Positions 10,501 to 23,000 of a stretch of DNA of 64,000 nucleotides are shown one piece after another. Position 1 is the stretch's first letter. Each line of letters starts with the position of its first letter. Origin of the DNA: Anaeramoeba flamelloides (taxonomy: Eukaryota > Metamonada > Anaeramoebidae); NCBI GenBank assembly GCA_027625915.1, contig JANTQA010000042.1:5096001-5160000 (forward strand), written 5' to 3'. The translations under genes were made by a program, and so were the position numbers. The notes beneath the pieces are model-generated. The model made no database searches and was not told the DNA's origin. It saw only the letters and a list, made by a program, of their open reading frames with translations.

Positions 10501-11737
10501 AAAGTGAAAAAAAATTTGGAATCTTAAAAATTTTTTTAATAAATTGTTTTTTCCTATTCAAAAAAATTATTAAAATAATTTTAATCATTTTTCAGAATAA
10601 AAAAATGATTTTGAATCTTGATGTTAAAATTACTGAATTCCCAAATATTCTGAAGAAAATATCATTTTGAAAAATCAAAATTCATCTAAAAAAACACAGC
10701 TTCTTAGTAAAATAAATAAATGACCTCAAAACTTTAATAGTTATAACTACACCACTTAAAGTAATATAAATATTTTACAATGGTTGAAAAAATCAATTTT
10801 TTGTTTAACCAAAAGAATACTCTTAAAAAAGAGAAAAAAATCTTTATATTAATATTCCTGGAAATAATGACTTTTTATTGCGTAATAATGATGAAAATGG
10901 TAATAAACAAGACAAAACTTTTTATAATGTAAGAAATAAAATAAATATAATAGTTTTAATTTTTCAGAAAAAAATAGAAAAAACAATTTGATCTTACTAA
11001 AAACATTTTCTTTTTTTGGTTTTCTTAGTAGATCAGAGTTTTTTTGACACTTGGTATATACAAAATTTGGAAAGTATAGAATATCACCAATAATATCTTT
11101 TAAAAGTTTACTATTTTGTTGAAGAGTACTTATCCCTTAAACTTTTTTTTGTTGCTTGAAATTTTTGCTAAAGAGATATCAATTATTTTTTTTTTTATAC
11201 ATTTTTTCATTTAATTGAGATCTGTGTTTTTTTGTTAGTTTAATTTTGTCAATTAAAAGAAGTTCCATTTTTCAATTCCATTTTTGGTCGTAAATCGCTC
11301 TGTGGTGTATGGTGTGATCCAGCCAATGACTGGACCCTTAATCCACAAACTTTAAATTTAATATTTTTAAAGAATTAAATAAAATTATATTTTGAGTTTC
11401 TTTTACATTGAATACTTTACAGAAACTCAAAATCTCAGAAAATACATAAATCCAAATGTCAATTGGTTTTCCAAACCAAAAAACAGAGAAAAGTCATTGA
11501 CCTTAACTGAAACAAATATCAAAAAATGATCGCTTGAATTGAAAAATAACTTGAATTTTAATAAATATTTGAGTCAATTCGCAAACCTTTTACAACTCTT
11601 TCCTCTTTTTTAAAGTGGAACTGGGTTGTAAAAGTTAAAATCTTTCCAAAAGTAAGGGCTTTTTTGTCGAGTTAATTCTTATCCAATTAAAAGGATCATT
11701 TTTTTCAGTAATTCCATAATTATCTTCCTCAAAGCAA
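7562..11737. other. Intergenic region between the divergent hydrolase and Pelota genes
   Basis: 4.2 kb that must hold both promoters, since the hydrolase reads left and Pelota reads right. One small inverted-repeat element lies at 8778-8973. A locally GC-richer patch at about 11285-11345 (GATCCAGCCAATGACTGGAC, a short hairpin) stands out upstream of Pelota. The rest is A/T homopolymer-rich with no supported gene. Confidence 0.5.
8778..8973. mobile_element. Short inverted-repeat element J (MITE-like)
   Basis: The arms, each about 75-80 bp, start with CAGTCAGTT and are mirrored: TTTAAGGCACA and AATCTCAAATTAAGG occur on both sides in opposite orientation. Total length is 196 bp with a short AT loop. 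No coding capacity and no obvious target duplication. Confidence 0.65.
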
Positions 11738-14700
11738 ATGAAACTAGTTAAAAAATCAATAATTCGCGACGGAGAAGGATCGGTAACTTTAGTGCCTCTA
11801 ACACACGAAGACATTTGGCATTTGTATAACCTTATTTCAGTTGGTGACGCTATTATTAGTAAAACCTACAGAAGAGTCAAAATTTCGACGTCTGGTGGAG
11901 GCACTACAACATCACGTAAAATAATGAATCTCAAAGTACACATCAAAAAAATTGAATACAACCCTCAAGATTCGGTTATAAGACCGTCTGGTCAAGTTAT
12001 TGGTGGCAACAAATTTGTTAAAGTAATTCTCATTAATTTTTTTTTTTTTTTTTTTTTTTTGGGTTATCCATTCCAAACATAAAAAAGGAAAAGAAAAAAA
12101 AAGAATGATCCCAAGGCCAAGAATCAATAATTTAATTAAAATATAGCAGATCAATTCAATTAATAATTGACAGATCTAACAAAATAAAGAATCCCGATTA
12201 CTTGTTCTAAATGGATTAAAATAATAAAAACAAATATTCGAGTGGTTTTAAAAAAGTGTGATCCAAAACAGTTTTTAGTAGAGGGATAAAAATAGGCGTA
12301 TTGGAGTTTCTGTCGTCGATTTTATAGATACTTTTGAAAGCTTTTTTGTCACAGTTTTTTAAAATGACATAACTTTTAACAAAAAAAAAAAAAAAACAAA
12401 AAGAATCTTTTGATTTTTCAAAAACAATTAAAAAAAGACTTTTGTTGTGTTGAGTACAATTCAAACAATTACCTCTGCCAAGAAAACCATGGTTTTACCA
12501 GATTTATTGATCAGATCAATAAATTTTAAACTTTTTTGATTTCTCGCTCTGCTGGTGTTTGCATATTAAATTGGATAAAATTTCAGCCAATTATCTTTTT
12601 TTCAATAATTTAAAAATCTGGCTTTTATTTAGGATTCTAAGTTGAACCCAAATATATCAAAGTACAGCATAAAAAAGTCCCAACCAAATAAATAGAGTGC
12701 ACAAATCCTACAATCTGTCTCTTTAAAAATTCTAACTAAAAAAGAAAAAGGAAAATAGGACAATGACATAAATTTTATCCCATTTATTCTTCAAATGCCA
12801 GTATTTGCTTTAAGGAGTTTGAATGATCCAGTGGTTTTAAAATAACCGCTTTGAAAAAAAAATCATTCTTTACTGTTATTTGGAGCTCAAATGGGATAAA
12901 AGTTCAGCCGATTATCCTTTTTTCAATAATTCAAATCTGGAATTCCTTGAGGGTTCTTAGTTGAACCATAATATATACTCAAGATATATCAATACAAAAG
13001 GATCAAATAAATAAATTAAGACACAAATTTCGATCTATTTCTTTGAAATTGTTCTTTGCAAAAAGCAAAAAAAGGAAAATGAAGATGAAGCGAAAATTTT
13101 TTCCCGTTTATTATTCAAATACCATTAATAAAATCGAGTTATGGTAAAATTTGTTTTCGTTTTTATAAATGTTCAGATCGTAAGATGAAATTTTCATAGT
13201 AACCCGATTTTTTTACAAAACAGCGAGTATTCAAACAACAACAACAACAACAACACTTAAATAAAGTCTCTGATTTAAGCTATTTCCAAAAATGTGTGGC
13301 AAATTTATTTTAAAATATCTTTCTTAAACTCGATTCTAATATAACTATTTAAATATCCAAATTGATTATTCGTCCTTAATTAATTGTTCATAATAATTCA
13401 ATTTGTTTATAGCCATTTTAAAAAAATGAGTAATTTTTTTTTTTGATTTTGTCAGAATTAAAACGATTTTAAAGTTTTCTGTTTTAAAAAAGTGGAGAAT
13501 TTTTTTTTTTATGAGAATGTCAGAATTTAAACTTTTTATAGTTTTCTGTTTTAATAAAGTGTGTACTTTTTTTGTAAAAAATTGCTTTCCTTCAGATTTC
13601 AACCTCCACCCCTCATTTAAAGGTTGATTCCTCACTTTTTTAAAATAGAAAACTTTCAAGAAGTTCAAATTCTGAAAAAGTTTCACTTTTTTAAAATTTA
13701 AAACTGCTATATTTGTAAAGCATTACATTAATTAAATATATAAAATTTTATGATCAAAATTTTAATTAATATTTTTTGGAGTGTGAAATTGAGTAGGTAT
13801 TGTTTTCTTTTTGATCGTAAATATTTTTCCGAAGTAGTTTAATCATGATAAAATTTCGAATAGTATGAAAAACCGATAAAAACTTTTTATTGTTTTTAAA
13901 AAATTGTTTTGTATCTTTCTCGTATTACTTTTTTTTTTATTAAAACTGTCTGTTCATTTGTTTTCACCAAAAAAAGTGTTTATTTTTTTTTTCATTTTTT
14001 TGTAATATTTTGATCCAAATATTTTGAAATACAAATCAGAGGAACTGATTCAATCGGTATTAACATTCCTCTTAATTTGATATTATCGATTTACAAATAG
14101 AAATATTTTCAAATAAAATATAAAAAAAAATACCCCACTTTTTTGGAAATACCTTATTGTTTATTTTGGTTTTATAAAAGTCGAGAAAAAAAAAATGAAA
14201 AAGTAATTAATTTTTGATCAATGCTTAAAATTCCTAAACAACTTTTTATTTTGAAAAAAATAATAAAGAAATGAATCCTTTGGTTGATATCGGCAAAAAG
14301 TTTTTTTCTTTTAATTAACCTCATTAAATTTTAATTTTACTGATCTGAAATTGCTTTTTTGGCAATAGTTTGATTTACAATATCCAAAAAGCTGATTTTG
14401 TTTTCTAATTTCCTTTTTTATCCAAAAATTAACTGTTTTCCGAATTTTTGAATAGCAATTTTAAATCAAAGTAAAAATTTCCTTTTTGTAAATAAAAGAA
14501 TTGTTTGTTTTATCTCTCCTAATCAAAAATGGTTAAATGAAAATTAGATAATTTTCAGATCAGCATTCATTCTTATCAATTCTTGAATTAGAATTATTTG
14601 ATTCTTTTTTCTTTGAGACATGAAAAAAGATTTGATTACAAAAACAAGAATAATGAAAATTTAGATTTCAGAAAAAAAAAACAAAGAGTACTTACCCATC

Positions 14701-17028
14701 ATTTTTTCGAAAAAAATAAACCATCATGTTGACTAGAATAAAAATATTCGAAAAAATTCTGGGTACGCTTTGGAAGTTTTTCTCGAAAAGGCGAATATTT
14801 TCTCGGTTAACATTTCAAAATCATCTTTATTTTATTAATAAAACATAATTTGATACTTTTCAAAAATTTTTTGAAAAAAAAGGTTTCTGTGATTTCTGTG
14901 ATTTATTTGTTTTTTGAAGTTTCTGTGATTTCTGTGATTTCTGTAATTTTTAAAGGGGTTAATAGAGTTTTTCGTATAAGTGTGACAATTCTGTGGATAT
15001 TGATACTTGTTCGGGAAAGATTCATTTTTTTCGCACAAAAGTCAATTATACCGAATAAGTGCTTTTTCGCTAATAAATACTTTTTTGGGAATTGTGTTTT
15101 TTTCGGAAAAGTCAAGATTTTCAATGAAAGATACTATTTTTCGCGAATAAAACGTTGTTAATAATAGGGTTTGTTGAAAAATACTCAATCAAGTTGAAGA
15201 TCTTTTTGTTTCAGATTCTCAATTAAAAAAAATATATTTTCTTGGAAAATAAAACCAAAATAAAAGATTTAAAACAGTTAATCCTATCTTTGATTTCTAC
15301 CGTTCAGCAAAAAATAAATAAAAGGAAAAGAAAAAAACTTTTTTTGACAAAATAATTAATATTACAAATTTCATAGACAAACAAACAATTAACAAACCAA
15401 TTGAGAAGAAAGAGTGTTGAAATTTAGAATCGAAGGGCTTTTTTAAAAGGGGGCCTTTTACCTTCACAAGTTGAATTCTCAAGAAGAAAGAGAAATTTCC
15501 ATTTATATTGAGGTGATCAAAGTTAAAAAAAAACAAACAACTTTATTTTTTGAAATTTGTCTAAAATTTAAAGTTAAGAAAAGAAGAAGAACAAAAACAA
15601 GAAAACATATTTTTTTTAAAACAATCGTTATTAATTCGAGATGGTTCTGATGTTGAAAAGACTTGAGAAACTGAACCTTCGCCTTCAGTATTCAAGATAC
15701 TTTAGAAAATTGTTTAACCGGGTACAACCAAATATAGAATCCCAATAGAGCCGGTGGTATCCGAAGTATTTTATTTTTATTTCTATATATGAAACAAAAA
15801 GTAGATTGAGAAATGAGGATTTACCTTAAGTTGTTAAATGGGTCGATTGAAAAGGATCGATAACATTGTCCAGCCAAATCAAGAACAAAATTAAATAATT
15901 GTTTTGATCTGGATATTGATATATTTTTGTTTGTTTTTCATTTTTTCTTTTTTAAATAACAATTTTATGTTTTGAAGATCAATTTTTTGTACAAAAATTT
16001 ATCAACAACAAATATGTATCTTCTATAAACATTTCATTATTATAAAAATTTGGCAATTCTGGAAAATTCATAAGAAAAATATATGTCAAAAATGATCATT
16101 TTTTTTTTCCAAAATTGGTTCATTAAAAGTACTTTTTCAAGTAGAATTTACTTTTCCGTGATAAAATATCTTTTCGCGAAAAAAGAAAGCAATTCGAGAA
16201 AGTTTAGTTATTTAAAACAAATGATCTTGAAACTTAAGAATTATATTGTCATATATTATAGAGTATTAAATGAAAAAGTCTAATGTAAGGTATTACTGAA
16301 AAAGTGGTGTATTTTTTTTTTTTACCTAAAAAATCCACTTTGTTAGTGGATCTATTTCGTAAATTTGCAATATAAAATTAAGAGAAATATTAATACTGGT
16401 TGAATCAACATTCAATATGCTTATTACAAAATATTTTCATTAAAATATTTCTAAAAAATGAAAAAAAAAAATTGAACTTTTTTTTTTGGAGAAAAAAATG
16501 GAAGCACAATTTCAATAAAAAACGGGCAATATGGTGAGGATACAAATATTTTTTTAAAAAATAAAATACAGTTATAAGTTTTCCAGTCTATTGGAAATTT
16601 TGTCTCGATTAATCCTTCTTTGGAAAATAGTTTTTTTCGATCAGAAAGAAATAATAAATAGCAATTTATACCAACCCTTGAAAAAAGATGGTATGAAATG
16701 GAGATCTGAAATTTTAATATATTTTTTTTATGTAATGACATACTAACAGTCAAATTGAATTATTATTAAGAATCAATAAATGATCCTTAACAATTTTGGA
16801 TATTTAAATAGTTTTACGATATTATTCGGAGGATTGAGTTTAATAAAGATATTTTAAAAGAAATATTCTCCATTTTTTTGGAAATGGATTATATATTTCC
16901 TATTTGTCCTTCTCTTTTTTTTTAATCTGTCTTATTTTGGCAGATCATCATTTAATTTAAAATTATATGAAAAATTAAATACATTTTTGAATTAATACTT
17001 GATAATAATTCTTCATATTTTATCCTTA

Positions 17029-17072
<44 letters not shown>

Positions 17073-20000
17073 GAATGGGCAGTTTCACACCCTTACTATT
17101 GAAGTTAAAACTAGATTTACCTTGTATAAATCTTTTTGGGATTCAATTGCAATAGGGAGGCTAAATCTGGCTTGTAATCCATTCAAAACGGCAGAAATCG
17201 GTGCTGTTATTATGAGCGAGGGTTTGGCACATATTTGTTTAATAACTGATAGTATGACTCATGTCAAACAAAAAATTGAAAAATCTATTCCAAAAAAAAG
17301 AAGGCAAGGCCCATCAAAAAGATCTCAAGAATTGACCAAATTTTTTTATCATGTGCTTGATGGTATTAAAAAAAATATTGATTTTGAGTATGTTAAAGTT
17401 GTTATACTTGCTTCACCAGGGTTTTTAATTGACAAATTTTATACCTTTATGCTAAAAGAAGCTCAACAAAAGGATTATCAATTCATAATTGATAATCAAA
17501 AAAAATTTATGAAATGCCATTCGTCTTCTGGACATATGTAAGTTTATTTGTTTTATATGCTTTTATCAAATATTTTTTCCCATCTAAGGTATTTGTTGAT
17601 CCATGAATTTTTAAAAAGAAATCTTCTTACAATAGAACTTAAATGTGGTTTCTGATTTAATGCCTTGCTTAATACTAAAAAGTCTCGAAAAAAAAAAAAA
17701 AAAATATGAAAAAATGATTTCAATTTCAAAAATTCAAAAAACAAAAAAAAGTTTCACATGATCGCAACGACTAAAAATGCAATTAACAGAAAAAAACTTG
17801 ATCAAACCTCAAAAATGCAATTAACAAAAAAAAATTAAAATGAATTCTCAATTTCAAAAAATATAAGCATTTAAAAAAAAAGTTTAAAAACATTATTAAT
17901 TCTAAAAAATTTTATTTAAAAAATTCAATTAAATTCTTTTTTTATATTTCCAAATATTTAAATTTCTTCAATTTGGAACAATTTGTTTTCTAAATGTGCA
18001 AGGTCTATTTAATTCAATTTAATACAATTTGTGGTTGTTTTATAACTCTCTGTATTTGGCAGGGTTAGGATTTTATAATAATCTTTCAGTAAAAAAATAA
18101 CTAATTTGAGAATAGAAAAAAATGAAAAAAATAATCTTCGAGATCCCAGATAGCACCCAAAGAGAGACACTTCAAAACTGACATAGTTGTATTCAAAATT
18201 ATATATTCTAACCATTTAAATTGGAAATTGAGTCTCTCTCTTTGTTTCTTTTTTCTAAAAAATCTTTGTTTTTCATTGTCGATTTTTTGAGATCTATCCT
18301 ACACCAAATGTTGGCTTTGTTTTGAATCGGTATTATGTACTCATAAAAATTGCTAATTTTTTTTTCAATTCCAAACAATTTTTTTTTCACCGTAACAACT
18401 CTACCCTTAACAATAACTTATTTTTCAATTCTTGTTCAACACTGGCGCAAACATGATGTCTCTATTTTTGATCAAAATAAATATTATGTTTTTAAAAAAA
18501 CAATAATTGTGAGTTTCATCTAAACTCTTTCCGAATAATTACAACCCATTTAAAAACGAAAAAAATATTTTATAATAATAATTTTTATCTTCTTAAAATA
18601 TTTTATCTTGAGTTTCTTTTCTCTTTTAATATTTAGTAATTTATTTTTTATTTCAGAAAAAAAATTAAAGGGGAAATTACAAAAAACGGGTTAAAAATTC
18701 TGGAATAGCATTTCTCAGTTTATTACTGGGCTAAAATTATTGGAAAATTGTTTATATTATGGAAACAGGTTATGTGTTGGATGCTTATTCATTGAAATAC
18801 AGTAATTCGTATAAACCCTGAATTCGAATTTTGTTTTTTTTTCCTTCTTCTTTGAAACATCACAAGTGGAAACATTTTTGAAAATTTTCAAAAATGGTTT
18901 ATATCCACATACCATTTATTTTTTGTGTAGAATTTTTTGTATATTTTACAGACTCAAAAAAAAACGTGTTTATTAAAATATTGCCCAAAATCGAAAAAAA
19001 GTCAATTTTTCTCAGTAGAATTTTACAATGAAAAAAAATGTTTTTGGATTTTTTAATTTTATTTTTTTTTTTTTTTTAAAATACTTTTAATATCACTTTT
19101 TATGAAACTAGATATTATTCTTTGAGTTATTTTAAACATCTTTTCACCAATAAATCTCTTGTAAAACCCTAGAAAAAAATTTTTTTTTCTTCATTTTTAT
19201 CAAAATTCATTTTTTTTTTGAAAAATCGATTGTTTTGATATGTATAAAAGAAAAAAGTATTTATTAAAAAGTCAAATTAAAAACCATTTTTTGGTTTATT
19301 TTTGGTAAGTAAACAAAATTGATTTTATTTACTCAAATAATCAAAGTTTTCATTTTTTTGAAAATAATTTTTTACAATGAAAATTGACTTTTTTTCACAA
19401 TTTCAAAATTTTAATACATGTTAATTTTTTTTCTTTAGGATATTTACGATGGTGCGAGGTGCGCTAAGAATATTCAAGTATAATGAAGATTATTTTGAAG
19501 GTCAAAAATAAAAAAATCAAAATTATTATCGTGCCCTAAATAGCTGGAAAAATACCCTAAAAATCATCTACTTTTTTTCGGCAGCCGTTACCTCTATTTT
19601 TTCATTTTTCTCATTTTTTTCCGAACTCTAGAGAAACTTTTTTTTTCTAAATTTCTTCTGAAATCAATCTTAATCATTTAATATATCCACTCAAAAAGAT
19701 AAAGAATTAAATTAAAATTAATAAAATAAATAAAATTAATAAAAAAAATTATTTATTTCATTTTAAATAAAGAAAATCATTGAAATGATTTATCAAAGGA
19801 TAAAAATTAAGATTAAAAAAGTATATATATATAAGAAATAAATTCAAGAAATTAAAGGAAATGGAAATAAATTAAAGAATTAGAACCGTCTATTTTAATT
19901 TAAACATCCCCAGTGTTGAGGAAGATACTATGAAAATTTCATATTTTTTAATAAACACTGTACCTTATGTAATGTTAAATTTCAATTAGGTTGTTTTTAT

Positions 20001-23000
20001 TTAACCCTTTGTACTGGAATTATCTTGATCTTCTAACAAGATCTCAAATAATTTTTATTTGAGTGTTTCATGTAATCCAATTACGATTCTCTTCCAGTTG
20101 GTAATAAATGATTCTGTATAAATTTTAATTTAGAATTCATTAATACCAGAAAATGTGTAGAATTCTATAAGATGTATAGATAGATATATAGTCAGTTATT
20201 TAGTTAGTTAGATGGTTAGTTAGATAGATAGATTTATAGATAGTTAGTTATTTAGTTAGTTATAGAGTATTTAATAACTTATCAAAAAATAATTTTTTTG
20301 TTTCCCATATGTTTTCCAACTCTGATAATTTCAGATTTTAATCTCGTAATAATTCGCTCAAAAATAATATAAACTCCAATTCTAAATTTTTAAGACACAA
20401 AAATTCATTTTTGAAAAAAAATAATTTTATTTAATCAATTCTAGAAGAAATACAAAATTTGAACCATTCTCTAATTGAAATGTAACAACTTTGGTTATCT
20501 ATTACAATACTCATGAAACTAAAAAAAATAATAATCAATACAAATAAATCAGGAATATGTTAAAAATTTTAGAGAGAACAAAAAAAAACATTGTACAATT
20601 TGTTTAATTTCTATTAGGAATCTTGATCGGTCAAAAGGTTAGATCTATTGATTACTTTTATTTGAGTTCTTCTCTTTTTAACAACGAAACTTCAACATAA
20701 TATCGTCCTTTCAAAAAAAATTGATCCAACGAAACAAGTTAGGTAATACAAAAAAATGAAATGAAAACAAAAAACTGAAAGATAAGAAAATGATTTTCAT
20801 ATTTTAAGAAAATCAAAAGTATTTCCAATTTCAATGAAATTTGATTATTGTGATTCTTTGGAACATTTTAGCTGTGTGGAAAATTTTGAATTTTAGTTGT
20901 CAACACTCAATTCAAAAGGTTTTTAACAATTAGGATACTAAACTATTCCTAAAGGTAAAAAATAGGAACTTTTATTTTATTTTAAGTGGGATTTTCTAAA
21001 CAGCAAGTTCAAATTGGAATATTTTGTTCCTTTTATTTTCAAAATAGAACAAATGTGTTCTAATTTATTTGAATTGGTGAATTAAATTTCCCAATTCAAC
21101 TTCGAGTTTGGTAGTTTAAACTATCAAATTTTAATTTGGTTTTCTGTTTTATTTACAGAAAAAAAGTTGTTTTTCCACATGTTTAAAAGGCGAAAAACAT
21201 TCAATAAAATGTTGTCAAAAGTACTAATATGTACATTTTAACAATTATTTTTGACATTAGGAACATATGGACTTCTTAATGTTGAAAAAAATTGTTATTT
21301 TTTTAGGGGTTACAAAAATTCAATTTGGACATTTTTGTTCCAAATTGTTTAAATTGGGGAACGAAAGTTCTCATTTTAGTCAAAATGTTTGATAGTTTAA
21401 ACCATCAAACTTATTATTTTTTTTTGTTTTAAAAAAAAATATATATTTGCTGATCAGCTTTTTTAAAAAGCGAACAAACATTCGATAGAATGTTGTCAAA
21501 TGTCCTGGTATGGGAATTTTGAAAACTTGTTAAACATTAGGAATATGAAATCTCCCTAATGTTTAAATACTTTAAAAAAAAATTATTTTGGAGAATTTTC
21601 AAACTCCCAAAAGTTCAATTTACCACGTTTTGTTCCTTTTCTTCTCAATTTGGAACACTTTTGTTCCAAATTGTTTCAACTATAGAACTAACGTTCTCAA
21701 TTTTATGAAATGTTTGGTAGTTTGTACTACTAAACTTAGTATTTTTTTTTGTTTTATAAAAAAATATATAAATGCTGATCAGCTTTTTTAAAAAGTGAAC
21801 CAACATTCTCTCGAATGTTGTAAAATGTCCTAAAAGCACCTTTTAATCACATTTTAAACATCGGGTACTTAGCGTCTCCTTAATCTTTTAAAAAAACATT
21901 TTATTTTATTTATTTTTTTTTTTGTAAAAAAAAACTAAACAAGCTTTGTTTCTGTGAGTGTTTCAAAGCTGTGTTTATTTTATCCAAACGAGTTAATCAA
22001 AAATTTTTTATATTATTTATTTTTGTTTATTTTTTTTTGTTTATTTTTTTTGTTTATTTTTTATTGTAAAAAAAAATTACTTTTTTCCAACTTACAAAAG
22101 GTCAAAAATTCAAATCCAAGAAATCAACTCTTCCAAATTTTCGACCCGATTTGTCACTTTTTTTACTATTAACTAATTAGTCAAAAGAAAAGAAAAGAAA
22201 GGATTTTATAAAAAAGGTTTAAAGAGAGGTTAAATTAGTTTTTTTATTTGTAGAATTTGAGTATTTGAATTCCTTTCTTTTAATGTTATTTAGATATAAG
22301 TTACAATAATAATTTGAAATTGTGAATAAAGTGAAAAAAATGAGATTGTTAAAAACTATTGAAATATTGACAGTTTAATTCAATTAGAGTTGGGTTCTGT
22401 TGAGAAGCATTAGACTAATTTTTTGATTGTTTTTTTTCATGAGTTTTGATTTTGTTTTAGATCGTTCAAAAAAATCGGAAATCAACTCGAAATTAAAATT
22501 TTCAAGACACTTTTTTTTAGTTTTTTTTTTTTCGAAGTAAATTCAAATTGGTTATTAAGGTAATAATTTTGGAGTGTTTTCATAACTATTTTTCAATTTA
22601 AAAGTTGAGTAAATTTTAAATTAAATATTTTTTTCATAAAAAAAAATTGTATTTTTGAATTTCTAAAAAAATGATGTTTTTTTGTTTTTTTTTTCAAAAA
22701 TTACCATAATTTTTAGTAAAAAATATAAAAAAATATAGTTTAATTTTTATTTTCAAATATCAAACCTTTTTGTATTAAGAAATCTAAATTTTTTTTGATT
22801 CAAAAAAAAAACAAATAAAATTTTATTTATTGCTATTTTTTGTAGGTTTTCTTAAATAACAATGATACTACTCAGAGTACGAATTAGCTCAAAAATTGAA
22901 ATTTCAATTATTAAAAAAAAAAAATTAAAATGAATAAAAATATGTTTCAAAATTATTTTGAATTGATTCCCAGTGGAAAAAAAAAAAAATTACCAATTTT

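Larger units (their letters stand above)
12023..17073 (+). other. Pelota intron 1 (5.05 kb)
   Basis: GT-AG intron between codons 95 and 96. It starts with a run of about 20 T and ends in a (TTA)n tract. It contains degenerate tandem repeats at 12.54-13.11 kb, two family F elements in opposite orientation (13278-14154 and 16288-16889), a family H element inside the first, and a family M repeat at 14.69-15.16 kb. Confidence 0.9.

Noticed and set aside
11285-11345. Possible tRNA or small RNA gene upstream of Pelota
   Set aside because: There is a short hairpin, but no cloverleaf, no T-loop consensus and no recognisable snRNA motif.
14835-15161. Three overlapping open frames, one with RNHRNHRN repeats
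   Set aside because: They arise from the GATTTCTGT microsatellite read on both strands in a dispersed repeat.
17122-17541. Separate short gene starting near 17122
   Set aside because: The frame extends upstream to an acceptor at 17073 and its sequence is the middle of Pelota.
20176-20263. CRISPR-like regular repeats
   Set aside because: A simple tetranucleotide microsatellite without spacers.
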